From Agelaius tricolor (lineage: Eukaryota > Chordata > Aves > Passeriformes > Icteridae): 64,000 bases of DNA. The translations under genes were made by a program, and so were the position numbers. The stretch covers positions 21,033,001 through 21,097,000 of the forward strand of contig JALJCS010000010.1 of assembly GCA_023055355.1 (NCBI GenBank), in the 5' to 3' direction. Shown here in pieces: positions 26,484-38,800 of the stretch (its first letter is position 1; every line of letters begins with the position of its first letter). The notes beneath the pieces were generated by a model. The model was given only the letters and a program-made list of their open reading frames with translations, made no database searches and was not told the DNA's origin.

Positions 26484-28622
26484 AAAATGTAAATAATGGA
26501 AGCACTTCATATCTGAGACAGCCTGAAGAGGATCCCTTCCTCTGAGGTAATTTTAGCACTTAGTTTCAGCTTCACCAACCATTATGTTTCCTCCTGGGAG
26601 CTGTTGTCCAAGCCTGTTGTCTTCTATAAGTTGTAATTAGATTGACTACATCTCCCATTAAACTACTCAAGCAGGAGTGGCATCAAGTGCCAAAGAAGTT
26701 CCAACTTTTGTTTGCCTTGGGGGATATGTAGTTTTCTAGGAAATCTGCAGTCCTACGAGGGAGAATGAGTGCCTGATCTTTGCAGAGTACCATAAAGATA
26801 CACACCATGATACAGATTTAGAAATAAAGCACTTTGAAATCTTGTAAGGAAAAACACATTTGGGCTGGAGTTCAGGCAGCTGAAATCCAGTGAGATTTTC
26901 CCTCTATTTCTAAAATGAAATTTTTCTGCAGAAAGTTTTGGTATTCCTGTATACCAGTGGAAAATCATCTTACCCAGTACAGGTAGGCTTTTGCTGCAGC
27001 ATGTCATACCTTGTGCTAGTAAAGCAGGGCTATTGTTCAGCTGCTTCTGGTCATCCACAACATAAACTGGGGGCAGGAGAGGGGAAGTGAAGAAGATCTC
27101 TTGAGTTCATTCCTTCAGTGAACACTATGATTTCAGTAATAATGAAACAGTGACATGAAGCAGCTTGCAGTCATACTAAACCTTGTCCCTCTATTGCCCT
27201 TCCGCAGAGCTTGCTGCTTTTCTAGCAATTGCTCTAATACCTCTGTGGTCCTGGGAGTCCAGGATTGATACAGCTCAACACTTCAGAGATTGCATGTCCT
27301 CCTCTGGCTTGTCCAGTGCCCATTTAGGAGAGGGTCTCTGTGTCTCAAACGTCCTCAGTTCTTAACCCCTCTTGGGGGCTCATTGCCTCTCATGTCTGGC
27401 TAACATGCAGTTTTGCTTGTGGCCTAAAGCCCTGGGACAGTAATGTCTGGGCTTCAGGTCTTGTCCCCATGCAGGAGCACATCTGCAGCTGCACATAGAA
27501 CCACTGGCTATATTTTCACAGATATGTGTGGTGGCTCCCTCTGCTCTCCAGGACTGGATTGCATGCTCAAGGCATGCAGAAGGCAGTTTTCTACCCCAGC
27601 ACATGTGGATCTCCCAGCACTGCTCAAGGGTCAAAAGAACCTTTTGTTTGTGGAAACCACAAACCACATGGTTAACATGACGAAGTTAAGAATCTCCTGA
27701 ATTTTAGTGTATACCTGGTCTTAGTGCTGCTATTAGTATTGTGTTCTCCGAGGTTTCTTCTCACCCAGGAACACAAATGCAGTTTATAAAAACCAGAAAA
27801 ACCAGGGCTATAGAGGGATAAGATGACTTAGCAGAAGGAGTGACCCAGTTCAGCAGCCTCGTGACAGGGCATGGAGTCTGGAGAGCTGGAAGAGGCAGTC
27901 CCAAAATATCATGCCACTTCTAGACATCTGTTTTCATGGTGTGAAAGATTAGAGGAGAGAATGCAAATGCTTTTTCTGCAGTAAAAAACAGGGACTAGGC
28001 CATTTCCTCCTTTGAGTAACGTTAACTGTGAAGGAAACATGTCAATGGATATAAAAATTAATTCAGAAAAATAAATTATTCCTTGATGGATTTGGATAAC
28101 ATAAAAAGCATGGGAGAAAGGCTTTTTTAGAGCATGTCTGTTTTAGCTGGCATGAGCTACTCACTAGTGAGCTGTAGGATTGATTTGTGCAGTAGTAATG
28201 ACTGTACAAACACCACTGCATGGAGGTTGGGGCTTCATCCTGTCTGGATATAAGTAGGATAAATTTAATGAAAAGGCTGAAGATTTCAACCCAGCTCCCC
28301 AAGTGTCCATCTGTGTTCTGGAGGGAGAAACTTCATTCCCAGAAGGTGCCAAAACCAAAGTAACATAAAATACTTGAGCTGGGTAGAAAATGTAGGTAGG
28401 TGAAGAAAGGAGATGCCTTGAGCAGAGATAGATTCATCAATGGTCTCAACTGCACTGCAGATGACTAGCACTTGCACTAGCCTTGACACAAGGTTGCTGT
28501 TGAAAACAAGTGAACAAATTTGGCTTGTAACTTGGAGCTCATTCCTTTTGGGGCTGGGGGAATGGGAACATTGCAGTTGTTCACATCACCTCTCTGGAAA
28601 AAGAAGAAACCTTCCCCTGTTC
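26484..28622. other. Unique non-coding region
   Basis: Open frames here are at most about 108 codons and overlap on both strands, as chance frames do. Composition rises in GC near 27200-27660. No repeat, RNA gene or convincing exon was seen. Confidence 0.5.
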
Positions 28623-28870
28623 CTCAGGCAGTGCCTGAGAACCTCTCCTGGCCTGCTCCAGCTGACCTCCAGCAGGATGACGGGCCCCAGAGGCCTGGTG
28701 CACGCTGATGGCTCCTGCAGCAGCGCACACGGCCCCAGCCCGGCTGGCGGGAGCGCAGAGCAATAAACATCCCAGAGATGCTGCCGAGCAGGTCCGCTTC
28801 CTGCACGCAAGCTGCACATTGTAAAAACCGGGGCTCGGGTTCTCTTTCCTGTTTGCACTGGAGCAGACCG
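28623..28870. promoter_or_regulatory. Small CpG-rich island
   Basis: Thirteen CpG dinucleotides fall between 28681 and 28870, while the surrounding kilobases have almost none, and local GC is well above the flanks. The left edge carries a 17-bp palindrome, CTCAGGCA-G-TGCCTGAG (28623-28639). An AATAAA sits inside at about 28761. Both strands are open for over 100 codons, which high GC alone can produce. Possible identities: a small CpG-island promoter, an unmethylated enhancer, a GC-rich exon, or a relatively young insertion such as a solo LTR that has not yet lost its CpGs (the internal AATAAA would suit the latter). I recognise no LTR family, PBS or terminal TG/CA pair with duplicated flanks. 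Confidence 0.5.
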
Positions 28871-29535
28871 CAGAAATTGCACAATCCTCCAGGCCAGACC
28901 CAAGGTGGATTGTGGGATGATAGGTTCCAAGGCAATATTTCACACTTGTTGAAAAAGTGATACAGCCCAGGGGAGGGGGCTGTAATTAGGGGGAGCAGTG
29001 ACAACGCACAGACAAAGTGATTCCATAAGTAAAGGAAGAAACAAAAGCTCATTCCAAAGACTCTCGCTTATATGGATTCTCTAGTGTTCAATAAAAGGTG
29101 TGATCCCTGAGTAAGGAAGTCTTTCTCCTTTCTCCACTTGTTTATTTTGATGAAATATGATAGTCACAATATTTTTAGGCATTCTTTCCTGCCTGTCAGG
29201 TTACAAAGCTGTTAGCTGGAAGTCGTACGGGCTGACACATAAACAGCATGATCACATTAAACTCTGTTTCCCAGGAAAAGCACTCTAGAGTAAAAGTTTT
29301 GATTTGGTGAAGAAATCTGCAGAGATGGTGGGGGGGAAGGTAGCAACTTTCAGATGAATAACAGTAGGGGCTTGAGGAGAAAATAAAGTTTCTTTTTTCT
29401 GTCTGTAAACGTCTTCTGAAGGGAGTTTTCCTTGCTTTAAAAAAAACCTTATACTGGAAAAGAAGAAGGTAAAGCAGATAAAATCAGCAAAACACTCATT
29501 AAAATGTCTGGTTATACATTTCTCAGCAAATACAT

Positions 29536-29612
29536 ATAGATAGATAGATGATAGATGATAGATAGATAGATGGATAGATAGACAGATAGACAGACAGACA
29601 GATGATAGACAG
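29536..29612. repeat. Compound GATA/GACA microsatellite
   Basis: An imperfect tetranucleotide array of GATA units, interrupted by GATGATA phase slips and shifting to GACA units toward the right. The interruptions imply an older, partly stabilised array. The mixed GATA/GACA structure is well known in vertebrate genomes. The minus-strand translation gives an artefactual Leu/Ser/Ile-rich peptide. Confidence 0.93.
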
Positions 29613-31588
29613 AAAATATGTAAGTATTTGATTCCAGCAAACAGACAACTGTTCTGTGGAACCAATGGTGTGATTTACCTAGCATGAAACTTGAGAACTA
29701 TAAACCCAGCAGTTTATTCCTGGACACAGGAGAGAAAAAATTTTAACATAAAGAGAGAAAGGATGAAAGTTATGCCAATAACTGGAACCTGCTTAGGTGA
29801 TCCGCACATTGACTCTTGTGGAGGTGGAGACAGTGGACAGCTCTTGGTCAGATGACATTTGTCCATCTAAGCAAGAGTGGTCCCATGCCCTATGACAAGA
29901 TGACTCTGCTGGTGTTCTGACCTTTTGGTGTGGATCAGGAACAGACGACTAACAAAACAACATGACCCCTACCTTAGTTTCTTGGCTAAGGTGTCAGAGC
30001 CATCACTGAATACTGTGGCAAAATGGTTGAAGCTACCTTGATCTTGAAATGTTATTGTTTTTTTCCATTCCTCTCACTCTGGAAAGGGCAGGCATCCACA
30101 AATCTACCCGGGGATGAAGCAGCAGAATGACTTTAAGCTTCTGTTGCATTACCATCTTTGCCTCTTTGACTCGGTGGCCTGCAATACTGCTGTGTATCCA
30201 TACACATATCCATCCGTCCCTCTCTGCAGCTCTAACTCCACTTGGCAGATGCAGAGAACCAAAAAGAAGATCAAGGTCGCTTCAAGGAAAATAACATGTT
30301 CCTCCCAGCCTTGGGGACTTATTTCTGTTGCTTCCCCTCATGAAAGTCTCACCTGTCTCTTTTGCAGGGACTGTGTGCCATTCCATGCATGAGACTGCAG
30401 GGACTGGTTTCCAAGCCCCAGAAAAGAAGTTATCCTGGAGAAAGGTTTTTTGCATGCCTTCCTTTAAACATTAAACATTCAGCAATGTCAAGCCAGAGAT
30501 GGACACATGAAGGTGTCAACAGGACTGGTCTAGCACCATGCTCAAGATTAGTTTCAAAAGTTTTTTGCACCATGAATGAATGGACTTCACAAGATGTATA
30601 GAGTTATTGACCAAGGCTTGAGTGTAACTTCACTTCTAGGCTAAAGTTTTCCTCTTGTCACCTTTGCATGCAAAAAGAACAACTACTGCAATTCACTTTT
30701 ATTTTGAAAAATCTGTATTTGGCAATATAACAACAAGAAGTGACTCTATCTCTCCATTCCAAAAAAAAAACCCTAAGAGCAAGCAAAAGCAGTGTCTACA
30801 AAAAAACATGATGAAAAAAAATCTTATGGACCAGATTGCAGGAGCCTGAGAATAAAATGACTACCATAGAGATGAACAAGTATAGCCTCTAAAAAAGAGG
30901 GGATCATGGATGACCTACACAAGAACCAGTGTTTCTAGTGTCAGACTGAAAACTGGAAAGCTTTTTGACAGGGTCAGTGAAAGCCTTCTCTGGAGAGGCG
31001 GATATAGAAAAGAAAAGCTGACACTTTATGCAGCTTCTCCTCTTGAAGGGGAGAGCTTCCTGATGACTAAGGCAACACCTATCAAAAACACACTTATGCG
31101 GGATCTCTCAAAAATGTCATATTTATTTTCTTTTCCCCATCCATAAAGCCCAGCTATTTTGCACTGAATATTTTCTTGTAAGGGTGCATTGCTAGAAATA
31201 AGTAACAAATTTGTAATAGACAAGCCAATACCCTGGCTCCACATCTCCTTTCCAAGATTCAGTGTGAACATAAAACAGATGTGATCCCAACAAAGAGGCA
31301 TCTTCTGTTGTACCAGATGGGACTCTTGCATCCCTTTCCCATTGGCTAAATATAATTGGGGGGAAACAATAGTACACAGAGGACTGAGTTTGGGTGATAT
31401 GAGGCAGGATTGTTTCCTTTTTCCTAGAACCTAGCCATTAATAAAAGTGTAAATTTCACCCTTTTCCCCCTATCTGATTCTTCTGCCTGGTTGGGCATTA
31501 TGCAGTGCAAAATATTTCCTAACTTTGTTTTTGTTTTTAATTGCAATTTTCATCCCCCTTTCAACCTTAACTGCTGTTGTGGGCCTTT

Positions 31589-31617
31589 GCTACTGTTGTA
31601 TTATAGACAACAGCAGC
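31589..31617. repeat. Hairpin with CAG/CTG-type arms
   Basis: GCTACTGTTGT (31589-31599) and ACAACAGCAGC (31607-31617) pair with one mismatch around a 7-nt loop. A second, nearby CTGCTGTTGT (31571-31580) can compete for the same right arm, which continues as a short CAG run. It lies in an AT-rich, enhancer-like patch. Confidence 0.6.
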
Positions 31618-33820
31618 AGCAGTAAGAATTTTAAAAATAGATCAGGAAATTTAACAATTGTACAAAATTCCTTAATCTGGAGAGTCATTGTTTATACTCC
31701 TTCATATATGCTAGCAATAATTATACTAAAGTCTGTTAGGAAAAAGGGTCCATTTTACATCAGAGGAGAAAATGTAATTTTTTTTTCCTTCTAAACTGAA
31801 TACAAAGACTGTTTCATTAAATGTGGCTTTTTGGTAAAAAAATGGAACAAAAAGTCTACCCATAAAAAATCCCATTTAAATAAAGTCTTTTCCATCCAAA
31901 AATTCAAACAGCTGAATAGAAAATGTGGATCTCTTCCTTAAAATGGGGGGAAAAATCCAAGTTGACCTTAGTTTTCTCTCTGTTATACAGAGCTGCTGGT
32001 TGGGAGACACTCCACAGACACATCACATACTTCAACCTCCTGCATGTGTCATCCAAAGCAGGAGTGCCAGGCTCATCTCTCTCTAGTCTGGTCTTCCTGA
32101 TGAAATTACAAGTTTATTGTGAATATATACCAGTCCTGGTGAGCATGTGCCCAGAAATAACAGTGAAGCAGTGGGAGGTCTCTGGCTTGAGTGATACAAC
32201 TTTCAAATACAGCAGGCTCACAGACCCAAACTGATCTTTAATGTACCTTCTCAGTCTAAGGAAGCTTTTCCCTATCAGGTTGGCTGATAATTTTCCAGCA
32301 TTTCAAATGGAACTTCATGGGATTGGTTCTTCTCCTGTCATTTCACAGACAAGTTTCACCCTTCTGCAAGTCACAAGACAGAATTTTTCATTGCCTGAAT
32401 TGAGCGGAAGTCTTCACCCAACATAGCAACCTCTCCTCTAAACCCTAAATGGCTGCCACAGCAATCGTGCAATTAGGTTCTACTTTGGGTGGAATGATTC
32501 ATGCTTCAATAAATTCAATTTCAACAAGACATAATTATGGTGAGTCACATAATCACAGATTAATCACAGCACCTCCCATTTAGCAGTCAAAACAGTGGAG
32601 GATTCCAAATGCAATGCATATGATGCTTCTCCTCAGCTTTTGTTTCACTTAATTTCATTTCTGTTTTATCGGTCGATCCTATACAAGCTCTAGGAGAAGG
32701 CTTCTGGGGCTGCACAGAGATTGGTGAGGCAGGATGGTAGCCAACTTATTTTATTTATTTTTCCTTTTTTTTTGCCTTTTTCCATGTGATGAACGAATCT
32801 GAAAGATAATAAATGTTGACAGCACCAACGATTTCAGTAAGAAACTGACGGTCTCTTATTTGCTGCTGAGCTGCCCTTGACACAGTGAATTGTTAGTGGG
32901 ATTGAAGATATCCAGTGTCTTCTGCACCTGAGACCACACAAAAGGGGCAACATATTGTGAATTCTTCTGCTGAGTTAGTTCTTCAGAGATGCAGGGGGTG
33001 AGAAACTTCTTCATGTTAATGTCTGAGCTTTCTGTTTCTATCAGCCATACACTGAAAATAGCTTTTAAGGATTCCCTCCTTCTCAGTGCTGATCTTAAGC
33101 ATCTTGTGTCTGTGCTGGCTCCCCCCACAGCTGATGTATGGAGCTGTGTCTCCTCCTCTCGCCTTACTCCATTTTTACTGTTACTTAATGTGGAGACTGA
33201 GAAGGGGTCAGTCACTCGGCAGAAGTTGTGCTCAGCTTGTCTTCTTTGACAAGCTTCTCAGCCTCATGTATGCTTGCCACAAACCAGTGAGGGGGAAATT
33301 CCTTCTTTGTGATCAGACAATTTGTGGCTGCCCTTTACCAGACCTCGGGGAGGAACGTATGCAGTGGTTTTTCCAAATATTATAACCAAACTTATTCTGT
33401 GAGACCAGTTTATTTTGAATTGCAGTTGGATCATTTTATGGAATTGTTTTGCTTTCAAAGCTTTCATTCTCCAAAGTGGTTAGAAAGGGGCCTATTTTAT
33501 TTTCCTTTTTTTTGCTTTTATTTTTAAGGTGAGGGTGGTGGTGAGAGAGAAAAACAGGAGGATGTGGGTTTTGACAAGAAGTGAGAGGGAAGGTTGTTCT
33601 TTGAGATTTTTACTCTACCAGTAATCAGTGTAACACTTGACAAGCTGAAATTTACTTCTCTGTGCATCTTGTGAGTTTTCCCTAGAATTCAGTTTGGCTT
33701 TAAAAGTTGGCTAAAGTTTCTATGGAGTAGGTAGGGTGTTGAAGGAGATGCCAGTAAATTAACATTGTCAGCAAACTCGTAAAACCTTTAAAAGAAAAGC
33801 CTTTGAGGGCAAAGAAAAAA

Positions 33821-33902
33821 TTTTTCATCTTTTCTTCTCTCTCCCTCCCTTGCTCCCCTCTTTCCATTTTTCTGTTTTTCTTTCTTTATTTATTTCTTTT
33901 TC
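33821..33902 (+). repeat. Long polypyrimidine tract
   Basis: Some 80 bases almost entirely of C and T, followed at once by CAG (33902-33904). As a splice acceptor it would be strong on the plus strand, but none of the three frames that follow gives a recognisable peptide, and one of them closes within about 15 codons. Equally it may be a decayed simple repeat able to form triplex DNA. Confidence 0.7.
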
Positions 33903-34476
33903 AGAAAAGGTTACATTTTTTTTTCCCTGTGCACAACAGGATAGCAAACACTAGGGGATACCGTTTCTGGAAAATTAATAATGTTCTGGCAAATAGCTGG
34001 TGAAGGGGAATTGACAGGAATTGTGGGTGATGCAAAGACAAGCAAGGGGAACACCAAGCAATACACATTATCTTGTACACTTCAAGAATTACATGAGTGA
34101 GTATGCACATGAGGCAGGGTGGTGAACAGAAGAACTTTGTAAAAGAACTGATCAGAATTTGGGCTCTGAGGGGAGCTGGGCATTCCTTCAGCCACCTGGC
34201 AGAGATCCAACTCTGCTGACATGATGTATGGTCTGTGTCCTTCCTGGGTTTGCCCAGGCCCACAGCCCTGGAAGGCCTGGCTCCCTGGCACAGCTTCAGG
34301 GAAGTCAGCAGTTTGCAGGCTACTCTGGAGCCATGACTATGATGACTTTCAGAAATGGTCTGCATGGTGGTAAACTGCTGGAGGTGCCATTGGATACCTC
34401 CATACCAGGGATTTCTAAGTCAAGTGGGAAGAAACCAGAGGAAGTTTCCAACTGACTGTTTATACTCTCCCGCCAG

Positions 34477-34612
34477 CAAGCGCAGGGTGCGGTTTGGAGT
34501 GGAGAATGTTGCTCAGGACGAGTGCAAGCCCAAAAAGCCACATTTATTCCATGGCTCAAGCCTGTATCCACAGTCCCGGGAGATTATATTACTCACAGAA
34601 AAAACTTATTAA
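34477..34612 (+). other. Candidate terminal exon with RVxF-type motif
   Basis: A pyrimidine-rich run ends in CGCCAG at 34476, matching a splice acceptor. The frame that follows stays open for 45 codons to a TAA at 34610-34612 and encodes KRRVRF at 34478-34495, followed by a polar, Lys/Pro-containing tail. KRRVRF fits the RVxF docking motif used by many protein phosphatase 1 partners, though that motif is short and frequent by chance. Five CpGs lie between 34471 and 34578, against a CpG-poor background, as is common in exons kept under selection. No GT donor of good quality follows, so if real it would be a last exon; an ATTAAA (a weak polyadenylation signal) overlaps the stop. I do not recognise the protein. 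Upstream exons were not identified. Confidence 0.2.
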
Positions 34613-35175
34613 AATCTCCCATGCATCATAAGACATGCCACCCAACAGGAGATGGTGTTTCTGTTTCAGTCTTAGCAGCATCTGAGTGGTAGAGAAGAGA
34701 CATCCCAAAAGGACTGGATTGTTAATCTCCCAGCAGGACATTCTGATTTTCTACTGTTTACAAGAGATACACGAGACCTCCAGGGACAGACCTGCAGCCT
34801 CAGTAATTCTGTGGACACATCCTTCTCAGCAAGTACAGTCTAAACCAAAATTAATGCCGAGGTGCTTTTGGTGGTACTGTGTAACTAAGAGGTCTGATGG
34901 TCCTTGAAAGACAAGACACTTACCTTTTTTCAAACCCAGAGCTGCAACACCATTCCAGCTGAGCTGTGTGCATTCCATTACAAACAACACCATGTGCCCT
35001 TTGAGCCCTCTGCTGTACTCATTTGATGGATTATACCCCTTTATTTCTCCCTAAATTATTTCCTGGGTTTGCTGCACACTGCAAACACATTGCATTCGAC
35101 CTCCAACACAGCCAGCTCCCAGTTGCATAGGGATAGTGATGCACAGACCCCTGCTCATCAGTGTATCTACTCCCA

Positions 35176-35185
35176 CTGACGTCAG
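35176..35185. promoter_or_regulatory. Full palindromic cAMP response element
   Basis: CTGACGTCAG contains TGACGTCA (35177-35184), the full-length CRE bound by CREB/ATF dimers. The central CpG survives although the region is CpG-poor. Two further CpGs follow within 60 bp (near 35211 and 35237). No TATA box or recognised transcription start is close, so whether it acts as an enhancer or promoter element is not known. Confidence 0.45.
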
Positions 35186-38100
35186 ATCAATTTGGCTCAA
35201 TTTTGCCTTACGGGACTTTTGGCCTGTAAACATTTCGGGTCTACTCCCAAGTCTCAGGTTCATAAGAACCATTCCCAATACCCCTGGAAGTGTGCTGAGG
35301 GTGGTATAGAGTCACAGAAGCAGCTCCACAGCCTAGTATCAAAAACAAGAGCAGACCTGGAAAAATATTACAAAACTCTTCCACTGGCACCAGCAGGTCA
35401 GTGTCATTACAGGCAGCGGTGTTGTTCTCAGATACTATTTCATTGGCTTCCTTGTCCTTTTTCCTCTCCCTCTTCTGAAGCACATTTTCTTTCCCTTGTA
35501 TTGCACGGTAGGGTTGTATCCCTGGAGATTCACAGTGATGAGGAGGAGTAGGCAGAGATCAAAAGCACTTCTAGCTTTGAAAAGATTATTCCTGGCTGCA
35601 AACCAAGTACGGCAAGCTCCAATCCATCCATCTTATTCAAACAGTGTTTCAAAACTGGTCACCCAACCCTCTTGGATTCTGCTTTCCTTTCAACTTTATA
35701 TGGCACACAGAATTCTTTGATTTTACCTTTTAAAGCATGGCACTGAATTATTTTCTAGCACAACTGACTGCTCATATTTTTCAAACCTGAGGCTACAGAC
35801 TTCTGTGGTGTTTTCAGTCCTGTTCAATGTCTTTCAGGGCCAAAATCTCAGTTTCTTCACAAAACAACTACGCGGATTTTACCTTGCCTTATTGACCTTT
35901 CCAGAGAAATAAAGCAAAAAAAATTCACTGTGTTACTTTGGAACATTCTCCTCCAGCAATCTAAAGTACCAAACCAACAACAAAAGAGCCAATGATAATT
36001 GCAAGAAGTTGGCCAAAAAATGGATATGTTCTTTTTAGGAGAATGTCAAGATCTAAAACATTTGGCTGAAAGAAAATGTAATTTTAACAGCTGGGTGAAG
36101 ATACTAGTGTTAATAGCAGAAGATGTATGCATTGAATATCCTTCTAGTATGTATAAAATGTACTGTATTTTCAAACAACTTTGACATTGGCAGGATGCAT
36201 ACAGTACAGGAAGAGATCAGGAGACTTAGTCTGGGTGGACAAATCTTGTCCATCTCCAAATCACAAGCTCTGACATTCATGAAATGGCTCAAATGTTTCG
36301 AAGTATGTTCGCTGGCTGTAAGCTATGAGAGTTTCTGAAATCACAACTTGGGTTTTTTGTGTATTAGAAGTATTATCTCCAGACATCCCGAAGTCTACTT
36401 GTCCATATCTGACTGCTGTGGATGATAAAAATAAGGATATTTGACTGGTTAGTTTTATCTGTGTATCACAGTGCATAAACAAGTGCTAATGGAAGATGTG
36501 TCTTAATGTCACATCTGCAGGATAAAATAGCAAAATGCATCCTGCAAACTATTCCAGACAGACAGGTCACAGTCTGACCATGTACTGGTGTACTTGGAAA
36601 ATTAATGATTATCCAACATTGCCTAGTTTTTGGAAAACAACCAGAAAAAACTAAATTGCTCAAGAAAACAACTCCTCTCTCAAATTCAAAATGTTCTGAA
36701 TGGATTAGGAAGGAACAACATCAGTGAAATCAGTCATTTTATTTCTCTCATATGCCTTGGAAATTAGTAGGTCATGAATAACACTTTGAGGATATTAGGG
36801 ATGGGGCGTGTGCACGTATCTTGGTATGAAAGTTAAAGAAACTCTAGAGAATACAACAAAAAATTTCAGTGGTAAAGATAAGTCCATCTAATGTGGCTTC
36901 TCCAAAAATATTAGTGTATTAGAAAAGAGGGGTATCTGTGGACATGGGCCAAGCAAACATGGTGATTTTAATGCAAGAGTATCAAAAAGGCCATTCACTG
37001 TCTACAGCTTTTCCTACATGAGATAAATCCAAATTGGCATATTCCCCATTGCAGGAGGTTGCTGTCAGGATATACATACAAACATTTAGCTAAGAAAAGA
37101 AGACAGACAAACAAATATTGTCTAGATAGTTGCCACTGAAATTGCTGATTATTTGGTATTGGTTTTCATCAACCCAAAAGAAATCAAAACAGAGAAAAAA
37201 TAATAATTTCTATGAGGGATTTGCATTACTAGCATCAGATAAAAACTTATGTCATTAAAGGTTCAGTTTGGCTTGATTTATGACTGCAGTCCAGTGTTCC
37301 AGTGGCCACATGAATTCTGTTACAGGAGAACCTGACTTGGTGTCATTTCAGACTTTTTTTACCTAGAAAGAAGTAAAAAGAACATATGAATAAGTGTTAG
37401 TTGTACTAGATAACTTTGCAAGGTTTGTCTTAGCCTGTTAACAGTAATCCAATCAATATAGTGGCAAGCAAACTTTCAATGAACACTTTTTAAATAATTT
37501 TTCCCTAAAAGGATTATCTGCAATAGACAGAAGATAAATACAATTTGTTTGAAATGTTACTGTACTATGAAACATACCACACAGCCCTACTGGTCAGTAC
37601 CAGGCAGTTCTTAGTTCTAAAGTATCTGAATCTAGGCCAGACCATTGGAGTTGTCTGATCTGACTGGTTCATGAATCCTAGGGGCAGTTTTTCTCCTGGT
37701 CACCACCTAATAAAATCCATTAACAAAGCTTAGTGAAATTGTGCTTTCTAGAGAGATGCTCAGATCTTATTTGGAGAAGACAAGGCATGGGAACATGAGA
37801 ACAAGAGAACAAGGCATGTTCTTTGTTTCTACAAGCAGATTACTCTAATTAGCTGATTCTTATCCCTTCCCAGTTAAATAATGTGCCAAGTTTTAAGTCA
37901 ACTCCAAGCTACAGGTTCTTGTTCTCCATTTCTCTGTTGAATTAAGGATGTCTTTAGCAACTGCTATTTTTTCCTTGGGAAGGTAATTATAGAGTGATCA
38001 AGTCACCTCTTGTCTCCCTGGCTGCTTTTATGATTTGTTAAACAGATTGACTTTAACTCTCCCATGGTGAGGGGATTTCTACAGACCCTAACAACCATGT

Positions 38101-38559
38101 GGTTCTGTCATGCTAAATATTGTGGTTCTGTATCCTTTTTTAGGTGTGGATTCAGAACAGGATGCAACCAGCTGGCATCAATAAATGTCATCTGCAGAGG
38201 TAATAATGTAATCTGTTAGGTTATTATTTCTCTTTCAACATATCCTATGAATTCATCAGCCCTGTTTAGCATGTATTCATAACCAGAATGAACAGTCTTT
38301 TTGCTAAACTCTATCTTAAGACATCTATGGTGAGGACCTGTCTTTCTGTAGGTATGATGAATTGCCATTCTCTTAGAAAATTTTAATGAAATATTTAATT
38401 TGAATTTATCAGTTGAATGTTTTGATTATAGATCATTGCTCCAGCAATGATTATTTCACAGAGTAACTTTTATCAGCAGGGATTTTTTACCCATTACTAA
38501 ATTTGTGAAGAAAGTGCAGATCCAAAATGAGCCTCATCCTAGAACAGCAGCACTAAAAA

Positions 38560-38800
38560 TACAGTCATTCAGGCTTTTCCTCTTATAGAAATTTTGAGAT
38601 GTCTGTCAGTTTTTAATTAATTCCTGCTTTATATAATGTTCAGTGATCATTTGCTTTAAATCAAAATATGGAGCCCTAGCAATTCAGTGAAACTGATGAC
38701 AGTAATCCAAACATACAACATTGCTAATGAGCTCTCTAATAAGCAATGTTTAATTAATGTTGCTAAGCAGTAACTGGGTAGTGATTGCTGATTTTGGAAG
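38560..38800. promoter_or_regulatory. Candidate conserved enhancer, homeodomain-rich
   Basis: A complex AT-rich block with TTAATTAA (38613-38620), a bicoid/OTX-type TAATCC (38703-38708) and a TTAATTAAT near 38750. It also holds a perfect 9-bp inverted repeat, AACATTGCT (38717-38725) and AGCAATGTT (38742-38750), with a 16-nt spacer. The mix of homeodomain cores in non-repetitive sequence, inside a stretch nearly free of open frames, is typical of vertebrate conserved non-coding elements. Confidence 0.3.

Larger units (their letters stand above)
28871..33820. other. Non-coding region with microsatellite
   Basis: Contains the GATA/GACA array, G-rich patches near 28968-28998 and 29327-29338, A-runs near 30761-30820 and a small hairpin at 31589-31617. 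Open frames reach 126 codons at 29285-29665 (minus), which is partly the translation of the microsatellite, and 119 codons at 32856-33215 (minus), with no recognisable domain. Confidence 0.5.

Noticed and set aside
30114..30850. Endogenous retrovirus remnant
   Set aside because: Open frames here show no gag, pol or env motif and no LTR structure is visible.
33904..34003. Exon after the long pyrimidine tract
   Set aside because: The acceptor looks good, but the longest of the three following frames runs only about 33 codons, ends in a stop and is unrecognisable, with no donor.
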